A DNA stretch of 64,000 nucleotides from an uncultured Bacteroidota bacterium (GCA_913056185.1 CAJXLV010000004.1:1-64000), one strand, 5' to 3'; positions 8,218-17,118 are shown, counted from the stretch's first letter. The notes: a model not told the origin generated them from the letters alone. Program-made: numbers and translations.

Positions 8218-9216
8218 ATGCTCTCTTCTGCCAAAAGTGTCTCGCCCGAAGACCGCGTGGCGGCCCTGCAGGCCCGCATTGACGAGGCCCTCCCCTCGCT
8301 CGTGGACGGGCGCTCGCCCGCTGTGCTGTACGACGCCGTCGAACACGTCCTTCGGGCCGGAGGCAAGCGCGTGCGGCCCGTCCTGCTCCTGCTGGTGGCC
8401 GAGGCCCACGGCGCGTCCGTAGACCGGGCCCTCCCTGCAGCCCTGGCCGTGGAGGTGTTCCACAACTTCACGCTCGTCCACGACGACCTGATGGACGATG
8501 ACGAGGAGCGCCGCGGCGGCCCCACGGTCCACGCCAAGTGGGACGCGGGCACGGCCGTGCTCACGGGCGATTTTCTGATGGGCCTCTCGTACGACTTGCT
8601 GGGGCAGGTGGAGGAGACGGACACGGAGGCGCTCTACGCGGTGTACCACCCGATGGTGGAACGCCTTTGTGCCGGGCAGGCCCTGGATGCGTCCTTCGAA
8701 ACGAGCGCAGCGGTGTCCGTCGAGGCGTACCTCGATATGATTGACCGCAAGACGGGGGCGCTCCTCGCAGCGGCGTTTGAGCTTGGGGGGCTTATTGGGG
8801 GCGCTCCGCCGCCTCAGCACGAGCGGCTGGCGGAGGCGGGACGGCTGGTCGGCCGCGCTTTTCAGATTCAGGACGACCTGCTGGACCTTACGGCGCGCAC
8901 GGAGGACTGGGGACGCGGGGTGGGGGGCGACCTCGTGGCCGGAAAAAAGACGTTCCTCACGCTTCGGGCCCTGGAAAAAACCGACGGCGACGCGCACGAT
9001 TGGTTTGCCCGGCTTGTGACGGACGGCGGGCTGCCCCGCGACGACGTGGCGGAGGCCCGCGACCGAATGGCGGCCCTGGGCGTCTTCGAGGAGGCCCGCG
9101 CGGCCGTGGCCACCTACACCGAGCACGCCCACGAGCGACTGCAGTCCCTCCCCGACACGGCGGCGACGACGACCCTTGCCTGGCTGCTCGATCGGATGAA
9201 GGCACGCGAACACTGA
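8218..9216 (+). CDS. polyprenyl (geranylgeranyl/farnesyl) diphosphate synthase
   Basis: 332-residue trans-prenyltransferase, condensing IPP with allylic diphosphates. Motifs are GGKRVRP (48-54), the first Asp-rich motif HDDLMDDDEERRGG (Asp89 to Asp95) and the second QIQDDLLD (Asp219 to Asp223). An aromatic (Phe84) at -5 from the first motif is compatible with C15 or C20 product; chain length cannot be settled by eye. The ATG at 8218 is preferred over an in-frame TTG at 8194 because family similarity begins soon after it. It receives IPP from the MEP pathway (dxr and ispH are in this window). Downstream is ptsH after 67 bp. Confidence 0.92.
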   Translation: MLSSAKSVSPEDRVAALQARIDEALPSLVDGRSPAVLYDAVEHVLRAGGKRVRPVLLLLVAEAHGASVDRALPAALAVEVFHNFTLVHDDLMDDDEERRGGPTVHAKWDAGTAVLTGDFLMGLSYDLLGQVEETDTEALYAVYHPMVERLCAGQALDASFETSAAVSVEAYLDMIDRKTGALLAAAFELGGLIGGAPPPQHERLAEAGRLVGRAFQIQDDLLDLTARTEDWGRGVGGDLVAGKKTFLTLRALEKTDGDAHDWFARLVTDGGLPRDDVAEARDRMAALGVFEEARAAVATYTEHAHERLQSLPDTAATTTLAWLLDRMKAREH

Positions 9217-9283
9217 CGCTGCCTCCCTCGGCCGCCCCACGGGCACTGCGCATCCGTCACCCATTCTGGCTCCTCTCCCCGCT

Positions 9284-9553
9284 ATGATTGAGCGCGAGGT
9301 GACCATCCGGAACCGCGCCGGCCTGCACACGCGTCCCGCATCACGGCTCGTCAAAACGGCGGCCCAGTTCGACGCGGAAATTTTTCTGCGGCGCGACAAA
9401 TACGAGGTCAACGGGAAGAGCGTGATCGGTGTGATGACGCTGGCCGCCGAGCAGGGCGCCACCCTTACGCTGGTGGCGGACGGCCCGGACGAGGCGGCCG
9501 CGACGGAGGCGATTGTGGCCCTGTTCGAAGATGGGTTCGGCGAAGAGCTGTAG
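9284..9553 (+). CDS. ptsH: phosphocarrier protein HPr
   Basis: 89-residue HPr of the phosphoenolpyruvate:sugar phosphotransferase system. His15 in GLHTRPAS is the phosphorylation site receiving phosphate from enzyme I. Ser46 in NGKSVIGVMTL sits where HPr kinase acts in gram-positives and some other phyla. Length and spacing are canonical. It is followed after 98 bp by enzyme I. No sugar-specific EII component and no HPr kinase gene is seen in the window, so the pair may be regulatory rather than for sugar uptake; that is inference. Confidence 0.95.
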   Translation: MIEREVTIRNRAGLHTRPASRLVKTAAQFDAEIFLRRDKYEVNGKSVIGVMTLAAEQGATLTLVADGPDEAAATEAIVALFEDGFGEEL

Positions 9554-9555
9554 CG

Positions 9556-9640
9556 TAGGGGCCTCGCCGGTAGGGGCCTCGCCGGTAGGGGCCTCGTCGG
9601 CCCGTAGCGCTGTTTCCCTATTGATGTTTCCCCATTGATG
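9556..9640. repeat. 15-bp x3 and 14-bp x2 tandem repeats between ptsH and ptsI
   Basis: TAGGGGCCTCGCCGG is repeated three times at 9556-9600 (third copy with one change). Then TTTCCCYATTGATG is repeated twice at 9613-9640. The second pair ends just before the ptsI ribosome binding site. Changes in copy number would alter the ptsH-ptsI spacer. Confidence 0.85.
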
Positions 9641-9651
9641 AGGTGGGCTCC

Positions 9652-11457
9652 ATGGACCCCCCGCCGTCCGCGACTGGGATGGACCCGGCCTCTCCGGAGG
9701 GCCGGGAGCGCGTGCTTACGGCCACCGCTGCGGCCCCGGGCGTTGCAGTGGGCACGGCGACGCAGTATGATGCCTCGGGGCCGGTCGTCTCGCACTCGTC
9801 GATTGCGCCCGACGAGGTGGAGGCGGAGGTTGCGCTTCTTGACGCGGCGGTGGCACGCGCCAGGCAAGAGTTGGAAACGGTCGGTGCTCTTCTTCCCGCT
9901 GCGGCCACGGACGAGGCCCAGGCGCTCCTTGACGCGCAGGCCCTGATGCTGCGCGATGAGGAATTCCTGGAGACGGTGCGGCGGCGCATCCGTGAAATGC
10001 ACGCCTCGGCGGGGGCGGCGGTGCGGGCGGTCTTGAGTGCCCACCGCGAACGGATGGGAGGGAGTGACGATGCATATCTGGGCGACCGGGCCGATGAGCT
10101 CGTAGCATTGGAGACGCGTCTGCTGCGGGCGCTGCGGCACGGCGAGGCCGCCCTCTCCATTGAGGCCCATGCGGTGCTCATTGCGCGAGCTCTTCCCGCA
10201 ACGGATCTGCTTCGCCTAAGCCGCCACCGCCTGCTGGGGTGCGTAACAGAGGAGGGAAGTGCGGCTTCACACCTTGCGGTGGTCGCGGAGGCCCTTCAGA
10301 TTCCTCTTCTTGTCGGCGTCCCCCAGGTGCTCCAAGCCGTTCCGTCGGGGACCCCGGTTCTTGTGGATGGCGACGCGGGCCGTCTCATTGTGCATCCCAC
10401 CTCGCACACCCGTGAGCGGTATCGACGGCGAGGCTCTGTCCTGACAACGGCTCCCGAGACGCCCCCGGACGGCCCGCCCATCACTGCCGACGGCCATGCT
10501 GTGACGGTGCGGGCCAACATTGGCCTCGAGAAGGAACTGGAGCTGCTGGCGCCCTACGGCGCTCAGGGCATCGGGCTGCTCCGCACCGAGCTCTATTTGC
10601 TGGGCGATACGGGCCTCTCCCTGGCAGAGGACGAGCAGGTTGGGGCGTACCGGCGTGCATTGGATGCGGCTGGGGAGGCGGGCGCTACGGTGCGGCTGCT
10701 CGATGTGGGCGGCGATGAGCAGCCCCCTCGCTGCTCCTGCGGCCTGCGTGAGAATGCCCCGATGCTGGGGGCGCGCGGCGTCCGGCGTCTGCTCGACTGT
10801 CCCGATGAGCTGCTGCGTCCACAGCTCCGCGCTCTTTTCCGTGCTCGCTCGCGAGGCCCGCTTCGGGTGCTCCTCCCAATGGTGACCGACCCGGAAGAGG
10901 TGCGCCGCGTGCGGGCGGTGGCGGCGGAGGAGCACGCCCGCCTTCCCGCGGCCGTTCGTGGGCCTGACTCCTCGCTTCCCCTGGGGGCGATGGTGGAGGT
11001 GCCGGCTGCGGCCCTGCGGGCCGACGCACTGGCGGAGGCGGCCGACTTTTTGTCTGTGGGCACCAACGACCTTGCCCAATTTGTACTGGCCGTGGACCGC
11101 ACCAACGAGTGTGTTGCGGCGCGACACAGCGCCCTGCATCCGGCGGTCCTGCAACTCGTGCAGCGTGTGGCGGCGGCCGGCCGGGCCGCGGACTGCCCGG
11201 TGGAGGTGTGCGGGGAGGCCGCCGCCGATGTGGAGGCGGTGCCTGTGCTGCTGGGGCTTGGGGTGGAGGCCCTGAGTGTGGCTCCGCCGCACCTCCTGCG
11301 TGTGCGCCGCCTGCTCCAGGCCATCCGGCACGCAGACACTCCGGCGCTGGCCCAAGAAGCCCTCGCCGCCCCGGACGCGGCGGCAGTCCGTGCCCACGCC
11401 CGCGACTGGCTTCGGGCACAGGGGGGCGCTGCCGCCGCACTGCTACAGAATCCCTGA
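9652..11457 (+). CDS. ptsI: phosphoenolpyruvate-protein phosphotransferase (PTS enzyme I)
   Basis: 601-residue enzyme I, which autophosphorylates from PEP and passes phosphate to HPr. The active-site His is His207 in EEGSAASHLAVV. The PEP-binding domain shows GIGLLRTELYLL, RENAPMLGARGVR, MVEVPAAA, SVGTNDLAQFVLAVDRTNE and the catalytic-Cys motif VCGEAAAD. The usual Gly-Gly-Asp-Lys reads GGDE here, a departure from the E. coli sequence. An AGGTGG Shine-Dalgarno at 9641-9646 sets the start at ATG 9652 rather than the in-frame GTG at 9643. It forms a two-gene PTS unit with ptsH. Confidence 0.93.
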   Translation: MDPPPSATGMDPASPEGRERVLTATAAAPGVAVGTATQYDASGPVVSHSSIAPDEVEAEVALLDAAVARARQELETVGALLPAAATDEAQALLDAQALMLRDEEFLETVRRRIREMHASAGAAVRAVLSAHRERMGGSDDAYLGDRADELVALETRLLRALRHGEAALSIEAHAVLIARALPATDLLRLSRHRLLGCVTEEGSAASHLAVVAEALQIPLLVGVPQVLQAVPSGTPVLVDGDAGRLIVHPTSHTRERYRRRGSVLTTAPETPPDGPPITADGHAVTVRANIGLEKELELLAPYGAQGIGLLRTELYLLGDTGLSLAEDEQVGAYRRALDAAGEAGATVRLLDVGGDEQPPRCSCGLRENAPMLGARGVRRLLDCPDELLRPQLRALFRARSRGPLRVLLPMVTDPEEVRRVRAVAAEEHARLPAAVRGPDSSLPLGAMVEVPAAALRADALAEAADFLSVGTNDLAQFVLAVDRTNECVAARHSALHPAVLQLVQRVAAAGRAADCPVEVCGEAAADVEAVPVLLGLGVEALSVAPPHLLRVRRLLQAIRHADTPALAQEALAAPDAAAVRAHARDWLRAQGGAAAALLQNP

Positions 11458-11466
11458 CTGTCCTCG

Positions 11467-11498
11467 TACGTTAAGTGTGTATTCCGGGAGCGCTTCCC
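11467..11498 (+). promoter_or_regulatory. candidate -7 box and weak LacI-type operator upstream of yqeY
   Basis: TACGTTAA at 11467-11474 resembles the -7 boxes proposed for folD, uppS and fbp. No clear TTG lies 19-20 bp upstream. CGGGAGCGCTTCCC at 11485-11498 matches 11 of 14 bases of the LacI-family consensus TGGAAGCGCTTCCA. Both are weaker than the sites at fbp and pckA. Confidence 0.25.
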
Positions 11499-11548
11499 CC
11501 AGCTTCCCCCTGCGTTCTTCTCTGTTTCCCATCGATCCCACGTCCGTA

Positions 11549-12016
11549 ATGCCCGAACCGACCATTCGCGACCAGGTCAAGAGCGACCTCACCGACGCCA
11601 TGAAGGCCCAGGATGAAGTGCGACGTCGCACCCTGCGCTCCCTGCGTGCTGCCCTGGCCAACAAAGAAATTGCTGAGCGCGAGGACGGGGACGGCTCGCT
11701 CAGTGTGGAGGACGAACGTGCAGTGGTGCAAAAGCAGGTGAAGCAGCGTCGCGACGCCATCGAACAGTACGAAAACGCGGGCCGTGACGACCTGGCCCAG
11801 AATGAGCGGGAGGAGATTGCAGTGTTGGAGGCCTATCTTCCGGAGCCACTGAGCGAGGCGGAAGTGGCGGAGCGAATCGAGGCAATCATTGAGGAGGTCG
11901 GCGCTACCTCTATGGCAGACATGGGCGCAGTGATGGGCCGCGCTATGAATCAGCTCCGGGGCCGTGTCGATGGAAACCAGGTGCGCGAGATGGTCCAGGC
12001 GCGGCTGTCGCAGTGA
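11549..12016 (+). CDS. yqeY: GatB/YqeY domain protein
   Basis: 155-residue YqeY-type protein related to the tail domain of GatB, the tRNA amidotransferase subunit. Landmarks are IRDQVKSDLTDAMKAQDEVRRRTLRSL at the start (residues about 6-32), EEIAVLEAYLPEPLSEAE in the middle, and MGAVMGRAMNQLRGRVDGNQV near the end. The length is canonical. Function is unproven, although the family is widely conserved. The ATG at 11549 begins MPEPTIRDQVK. It sits between ptsI (91 bp) and cvpA (40 bp) on the plus strand. Confidence 0.88.
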   Translation: MPEPTIRDQVKSDLTDAMKAQDEVRRRTLRSLRAALANKEIAEREDGDGSLSVEDERAVVQKQVKQRRDAIEQYENAGRDDLAQNEREEIAVLEAYLPEPLSEAEVAERIEAIIEEVGATSMADMGAVMGRAMNQLRGRVDGNQVREMVQARLSQ

Positions 12017-12056
12017 GGCGCCTCCCGTCTGCTTTCCTCGTGATGCCCTGTCCGGT

Positions 12057-12656
12057 ATGCTGATCGCGCTCGACTGGTTGATCCTTGTCGTCCTGCTCGG
12101 GGGCCTCGTCCGTGGGTACATGGTCGGGGCCGTTCGCCAAATCGGAAGCCTCCTGGGGCTGGCCCTGGCGCTGCTGCTGTCCGCACAGTTCATGATTCCC
12201 GCCGGCACTCTGCTCGTGGCCAATCTCGGCCTCTCCGAGTCGCTCGTGCCCCTGGCGGGCTTTGCCGTGGTCTTTCTGGGCGTGTACTTGGTGGTCCTGC
12301 TGCTGTCCGGCCTGGTGGAGCACCTGCTCAGTTCCCTGTCGCTCTCCGTCGCCAACCGGGCCGTGGGAGGGGCCGTGGGCGCGGTGAAGGCGGCCCTGTT
12401 GATGAGCCTGCTCTTCCTGGCCCTCCGCGGCATGCAGGTGCCCAGCCCACAAACCCGCCAGGCGTCCGCGCTCTACACGCCCGTCGTCCGCCTTCTGCCT
12501 CAGGCCCTGGAGGCCTCCGAACAGTGGCTCCCCGCAGCACGGACGGCGGCCGACACCCTGGAGCGCCACATTCGCTCAACGCTCGACACAGACCCCCAGT
12601 CCCCCGCCGACGCGTCTCCGCCTCGTTCGGAGGAAGTGCGTGTGCCGTCTCCTTGA
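12057..12656 (+). CDS. CvpA family inner-membrane protein
   Basis: 199 residues. It begins MLIALDWLILVVLLGGLVRG and has four hydrophobic segments (about 2-20, 24-45, 58-82, 98-122), with GAVRQIGSLLGL after the first, the usual CvpA pattern. The C-terminal 70 residues are soluble, Pro/Ser-rich and variable, as in other family members. CvpA was named from colicin V production in E. coli; the general function remains unclear. It starts 40 bp after yqeY. A GC-rich hairpin follows the stop codon at 12659-12685. Confidence 0.8.
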   Translation: MLIALDWLILVVLLGGLVRGYMVGAVRQIGSLLGLALALLLSAQFMIPAGTLLVANLGLSESLVPLAGFAVVFLGVYLVVLLLSGLVEHLLSSLSLSVANRAVGGAVGAVKAALLMSLLFLALRGMQVPSPQTRQASALYTPVVRLLPQALEASEQWLPAARTAADTLERHIRSTLDTDPQSPADASPPRSEEVRVPSP

Positions 12657-12658
12657 CT

Positions 12659-12685
12659 TCTCCCCCGGCGAACGCCGGAGGGGGG
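12659..12685 (+). terminator. GC-rich hairpin after cvpA
   Basis: CCGGCG (12665-12670) pairs with CGCCGG (12673-12678) over a 2-base loop, and flanking CTCC/GGGG pairs extend the stem past one mismatch. No T-run follows, so it may be a weak or Rho-assisted terminator, or simply a repeat. It separates cvpA from sbcC. Confidence 0.35.
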
Positions 12686-12897
12686 ACTGCTCCTTCGCGC
12701 ATCCTCAATGCTCCAATCGGAGCGCTCCGGGCGATCGGGGCGCCCCGGACTGCCCCTCCACGCCGGCTGCCGCACCGGGGACAGTGGGGAGCTGCCGCCA
12801 AAAACAGGCCGAGACGTCTGCTGTTTGCGCTCCCAAAGTACGCCGCAAAGGCGCCTCACGCCCCGCGCCGCTTTCGCTCGCCGCCCGCCTCCGCCGC

Positions 12898-15800
12898 ATG
12901 GTTCCTGTTCGCCTGGACGTGCAAAACTTTCTCAGCTACGGCACCGAGGCCCCGCCGCTGGAGTTTGACCGGTTCGAGGTGGCATGCCTCTCCGGCGGCA
13001 ACGGGGAGGGAAAATCGGCCCTGCTCGACGCCATGACGTGGGCCGTATGGGGCGAGGCGCGCAAGTCCAGCGGCCGCCGCAAGCCCGACGAAGAGCTCAT
13101 CCGGATCGGGACGCGCCACATGCAGGTGGCCTTTGCCTTCGACCTGGAGGGCACGCGCTACCGCGTGGTGCGCTCGTTCTCGCGCTCGGCCACCGGCAAG
13201 ACCACCTCCTCCGACCTCGAGTTTCAGATTCGGGACGCGGAGGGCGAGGGCTATCGGCCCCTCACTGGCGCCACCCAGCGCGAAACGCAGGCCACCATCG
13301 AGGACACGCTGGGCCTCGACTACGATACGTTCATCAATTCGGCCTTTTTGCTGCAGGGGCGCTCCGACGAGTTTACCGAAAAGAGCCCCAGCCAGCGCAA
13401 GGACATCCTGACGCGCATCCTCACGCTCGACAAATACGAGGCGCTCGAAGGCAAGGCACGGGACCACTGGCGTGCGGCCAAGGAGCGCCAGCAGCGACAC
13501 GCCGCGGAGGTGGAGCGGCTCGGCGACGCGCTCGAGGAGGTGCCGGACTGGGAGGCGGAGCGCGAAACGGTACAGGCCGCCCTTGAGGACCAGCGCGAGA
13601 CCCTCTCCGCCCTTCGAGAGCGCGAAACGGCCCTCGCCCAAAAGCGGGCCACCCTGGACGCCAAAGAGCGCGAGGCGGACTCCCTGCGCGAGAGCCTGTC
13701 GGCGCTGGACGACCGCATTGCCGCGCACCAGGACGAGATCGACACACTGGAGGCCCGCATCGAAGACGCCGAGGCCCTCCTGGCCGATGAGGAGGCCATT
13801 GAGGCGGCGTACGAGGAGCACCAGGCGCTTGTGGAAGAGCGCGATGCCCTCGACGACCAGCGCGACCAGCACCGCATGCTTCAACAGCGCCTCGACGACA
13901 AGAAAGAGGCGCTCCGGGAGCGTCGTGCCGAGGCCGAGCGCCGCCTGGACCGGGCAACGATGGAGCGATCGCGCCTACGCGATGCGCTGGAGGACTGCGA
14001 GCAGGCGCTTGCTCAGCGGGACGAGGCGGCCCGTGAGGTGCGGCGGACCCAGGCGGCGCGCCAGCAGCTGCCGGCCTACAAGCGCGTGCAGCGGCGCCGC
14101 CGTCGCCTGGAGCAGCGACAGACCGAGGCCCGGGAGGCCATCGTCGGAGCCCGCCAGCAGCTGCGGGGCGAGATCGAGACGCTCCAGTCTCAGATCGAGG
14201 CGAATGAGGAGGCGCTGGAAGAGATCGACGCGCTGGAGGCCCGTATCGCGGACCTGGAGGACCAGAAGCGTGCCCGCGCCGACCTCCGGGAGCGCATGGA
14301 GACGATCGAAGAGCGCGGCCAGGCCCTCTCGCAGCGCGTGCAGGAGCGCGCCGGTCAGCTTGAGGCCCTGCGCGACGAGCGGGGGCGAGAAGAGGCGGAG
14401 CTGGAACGCTTCCGGGCCGCCGAGGGGGACGTCTGCCCCACCTGCGGCACCGACCTCACCGACGCCCACCGCCAGGAGGTGGAGGCCACGCTCCGGGGGG
14501 CGCTCGACGACCTCGACGCGGCCATTGACGCGGCCGAATCGGCCCTGCGGGAGCAGAAGGAGAGCCGCGCAGAGCTGCGGCAGACGTACCGACGCCTCTC
14601 CGAACAGTACGAGGCGCTCGACGGCATCGACGAAGCCCTCGCCACGGCCCGCGAGCAGCGCCGTGCGCTTGCCGAAACCGCCGAGGCCGTTGCGGCGCAA
14701 CGAGAGCGCGTCGATGAGCTCCAGCACACGCTCGCCCAGGGCACCTACGCCGCCCCCGCCCGCCGCCAGTGGCAGGCCTGCCGGCAGCGGCGGGCCGCCC
14801 TCGCGTTTGACCCCGACCGCCTGGAGGCCCTGCAGGCGCGCGCCGCACAGCACGACCGCGCAGCGGACCGCCTGCGCGACATCAACGCGGCGGCCGACCG
14901 GCGCGACGCCCTCACCGAGGCCCTCGCGGCCCACGACGATACGATCGAGACGCTCCGCACTGCACTCCAGGAAGAGACGGTGGCCCCGGAAATCCGGGAC
15001 GACCTTGCGTCGCTGCGTGAACGCCGTGCCAACACGGCCTTCGACCCCGAGCGATTCCAGGCCGTCCGTGCCCGGCTGCAGGCCCTCAGCGACGCGCCCG
15101 AGCGGCACAACGCCCTTACCACCGCCCGCCAAAACCGCGACGAGTGGCGGCAGCAGCGCGCCCGCGCCGAAGATCGCCGCGACGCCGCCCGCCAGGAGAA
15201 GGCCGACCTCGAAGAGCAGGTGTCCGCGTGTGAGACTGCCCTGGACGCAAAGCCCGACGTGGTGGAGGCGCAGCACGCCGTGTCCGAGCGCGTGCGGGAC
15301 GAAGAGGACACCCTTAACGACCTGCAGCAGCGCCTCGGCACCCTCACGGCCAAGCTGGAGCAGGCCGACGCCGACCGCGAGGCCCTGGCCCAGGCCCGGA
15401 AAAAGCGCGACGAGGCCGCCGCGGAGCGCCAGCGCTACAAGCACCTGCGCGCCGCTTTTGGCAAGCACGGCATTCCGTCCCTCATCATCGAAGAAACGCT
15501 CCCCGACATCGAAGAGCGGGCCAACGACATTCTGGACCGCCTGACAGACGGGCGCATGCACGTTCGGCTCGATACCCTCAAGGAAAAAAAGAGCGGGGGC
15601 ACAAAAGAGACCCTCGAAATCGTGATCACCGACGAGCACGGCGTGCCCCGCCCCTACGAAACCTACTCGGGCGGCGAGAGCTTCCGCGTGAACTTTGCCC
15701 TGCGGGTGGCCCTGGCGCAGCTTCTGGCCGAGCGCAGCGGCGTGCGGGTGCGTACCCTCGTAATCGATGAAGGCTTTGGCACGCAGGACGAAGACGGCAT

Positions 15801-15957
15801 CGAGCGCCTGGTCGAGGCCATTCAGGCCATTCGGGACGACTTTGCGAAGATCCTCGTCATTACCCATCTGGAGCGCCTCAAGCGCGCCTTTCCCGTGCGC
15901 ATCGAGGTGACAAAAGACCCTTCGATCGGCTCCACGTTCGACCTGGTCGGCGCGTAG
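12898..15957 (+). CDS. sbcC: SbcC/Rad50-type exonuclease ATPase subunit
   Basis: 1019-residue SMC-like ATPase, the SbcC/Rad50 part of the nuclease that trims hairpins and DNA ends. Walker A is GGNGEGKS (33-40) and the Q-loop region is LLQGRSDEF. Long Glu/Arg/Ala-rich coiled coils flank the zinc hook CPTCG (Cys513, Cys516). The ABC signature YSGGESFRVNFALR and Walker B LVIDEGFGTQDEDG lie near the C-terminus. The partner nuclease gene sbcD is not adjacent; upstream is cvpA and downstream merR. The ATG at 12898 begins MVPVRLDVQNFLSYG, the expected N-terminus. Confidence 0.92.
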   Translation: MVPVRLDVQNFLSYGTEAPPLEFDRFEVACLSGGNGEGKSALLDAMTWAVWGEARKSSGRRKPDEELIRIGTRHMQVAFAFDLEGTRYRVVRSFSRSATGKTTSSDLEFQIRDAEGEGYRPLTGATQRETQATIEDTLGLDYDTFINSAFLLQGRSDEFTEKSPSQRKDILTRILTLDKYEALEGKARDHWRAAKERQQRHAAEVERLGDALEEVPDWEAERETVQAALEDQRETLSALRERETALAQKRATLDAKEREADSLRESLSALDDRIAAHQDEIDTLEARIEDAEALLADEEAIEAAYEEHQALVEERDALDDQRDQHRMLQQRLDDKKEALRERRAEAERRLDRATMERSRLRDALEDCEQALAQRDEAAREVRRTQAARQQLPAYKRVQRRRRRLEQRQTEAREAIVGARQQLRGEIETLQSQIEANEEALEEIDALEARIADLEDQKRARADLRERMETIEERGQALSQRVQERAGQLEALRDERGREEAELERFRAAEGDVCPTCGTDLTDAHRQEVEATLRGALDDLDAAIDAAESALREQKESRAELRQTYRRLSEQYEALDGIDEALATAREQRRALAETAEAVAAQRERVDELQHTLAQGTYAAPARRQWQACRQRRAALAFDPDRLEALQARAAQHDRAADRLRDINAAADRRDALTEALAAHDDTIETLRTALQEETVAPEIRDDLASLRERRANTAFDPERFQAVRARLQALSDAPERHNALTTARQNRDEWRQQRARAEDRRDAARQEKADLEEQVSACETALDAKPDVVEAQHAVSERVRDEEDTLNDLQQRLGTLTAKLEQADADREALAQARKKRDEAAAERQRYKHLRAAFGKHGIPSLIIEETLPDIEERANDILDRLTDGRMHVRLDTLKEKKSGGTKETLEIVITDEHGVPRPYETYSGGESFRVNFALRVALAQLLAERSGVRVRTLVIDEGFGTQDEDGIERLVEAIQAIRDDFAKILVITHLERLKRAFPVRIEVTKDPSIGSTFDLVGA

Positions 15958-16037
15958 GTCGGTGAACGGACCTGGGGCTGGAGCGTAGAGGGACAATCCA
16001 GTCCCGCTCATCTCTTTTCCGCCGAACAGCTCCCGTC

Positions 16038-16370
16038 ATGCCCGAAGACCAAATTGAAAAGCTGTATTACTCCATCGGGGAGGTGAGTGAGCGGATTAAC
16101 CAGAAGCCCCACGTCCTGCGCTACTGGGAAGAGGAGTTCGACGTCTTGAGCCCGCGCAAGAATCGGGCAGGGCGGCGGGTCTACACGGACGACGACATCG
16201 AAACCGTGGAGCGCATTCGGCGGCTGCTCAAAGACGAGAAGTATACCATCGAGGGGGCGCGCCAGGCCATCCGTCGGAACGACCGGCGGGCGGATCTGCG
16301 GGCCGAGGCCGCGGACGACCTCCGTGCTCTTCGGGCCCTTCTTGTGGATCTGCGCGATCAGCTGGACTGA
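16038..16370 (+). CDS. MerR family transcriptional regulator
   Basis: 110 residues with one N-terminal MerR winged helix: KLYYSIGEVSERINQKPHVLRYWEEEF (about 8-34), then NRAGRRVYTDDDIETVERIRRLL. A short C-terminal helix follows, with no obvious metal or drug-binding domain. This short type is common in Bacteroidota and is often essential-looking but unstudied. It lies 80 bp after sbcC and converges on the deacetylase gene. No cognate MerR palindrome was identified in the window. Confidence 0.88.
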   Translation: MPEDQIEKLYYSIGEVSERINQKPHVLRYWEEEFDVLSPRKNRAGRRVYTDDDIETVERIRRLLKDEKYTIEGARQAIRRNDRRADLRAEAADDLRALRALLVDLRDQLD

Positions 16371-16387
16371 CGGCGATCGTTGGGCAG

Positions 16388-16421
16388 ACCTGGGGGCTGG
16401 GCGAACCTGAGGGCTGGGCGA
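16388..16421. repeat. 17-bp tandem repeat, 2 units
   Basis: ACCTGGGGGCTGGGCGA at 16388-16404 is repeated with one base changed at 16405-16421, just after the merR stop. It lies in the convergent intergenic gap before the deacetylase gene. Confidence 0.85.
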
Positions 16422-16459
16422 GAGGCGTGTGGCAAACGGGGCCGGCGCTTAAACAGCGG

Positions 16460-17107
16460 CTAAAGCGCGTCGAACGACCACCCCTCGGCCGTGAGCGTTT
16501 CGAGAATGCGGGTGAGGGCGGGCAGGGTGACGCCCTCGCACACCGGACTGTCGTGTAGGACAATGACCGAGCCGGGCCGCACGTGCCGGATGACAAACCG
16601 AGCCACGCGGCGTGCCGTGGCCGTCTTCAGGTAATCGCCCGGCATCACGTCCCACATCACCATCCGCTGGTTTCGCTCCGCACACCACCGCCGAAGAAGC
16701 CCCGTGGGGTGGCCGTAGGGCGGACGGAGGGCCCGGACGCGGGTGCGGGTGAGGTCCTGCAGGCACCGCGTCGTGCGGGTCACCTCCTGTTGCAGCCGTT
16801 CGGCCGACACCGACCAGGGGTCGACGTGGGTGTAGGTGTGGTTGCCGAGGCGGTGCCCGGCCGACACCAGGGCGCGGGTGCGATCGGGAAAGGTCTCCGC
16901 ATGCTCGCCCACGAGGAAGTGGGTGGCCTGGGCGTCGAACTGTGCGAGCAGGTCGAGCAGGTCGTCGGTAATCTCTTCGGTGGGGCCGTCGTCGAACGTC
17001 AGGTAGGCAGTGCGGGCGCGGGCCTCTACGCGCCAGAGCAGGTCCGGAAAGAAGCGCTGGAACGGGCGCAGGCCGTGCGTGGCGAGGTACGGAATCAGGA
17101 GGCGCAT
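16460..17107 (-). CDS. polysaccharide deacetylase (NodB/CE4 domain)
   Basis: 215 residues of CE4 deacetylase, removing N- or O-acetyl groups from sugar polymers. The NodB motifs are intact: TFDDGPTEE (Asp39 base, Asp40 metal), GNHTYTHVD (metal ligands His90 and His94), RPPYGHPTG, and VIVLHDSP late in the protein. There is no clear cleavable signal peptide; the N-terminus MRLLIPYLATHGLRPF is only mildly hydrophobic. The start codon is at 17107 and is preceded by a 14-bp x4 tandem repeat. The degenerate GT2-like membrane gene lies just upstream on the same strand, which suggests a shared envelope-polysaccharide role. Confidence 0.88.
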   Translation of the reverse strand: MRLLIPYLATHGLRPFQRFFPDLLWRVEARARTAYLTFDDGPTEEITDDLLDLLAQFDAQATHFLVGEHAETFPDRTRALVSAGHRLGNHTYTHVDPWSVSAERLQQEVTRTTRCLQDLTRTRVRALRPPYGHPTGLLRRWCAERNQRMVMWDVMPGDYLKTATARRVARFVIRHVRPGSVIVLHDSPVCEGVTLPALTRILETLTAEGWSFDAL

Positions 17108-17118
17108 CGCGGATGCGT

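Noticed and set aside
13975-16011. 678-codon minus-strand open frame opposite sbcC
   Set aside because: Leu/Gly/Val-rich mirror of the Glu/Arg/Ala coiled coil on the plus strand; no domain recognised.
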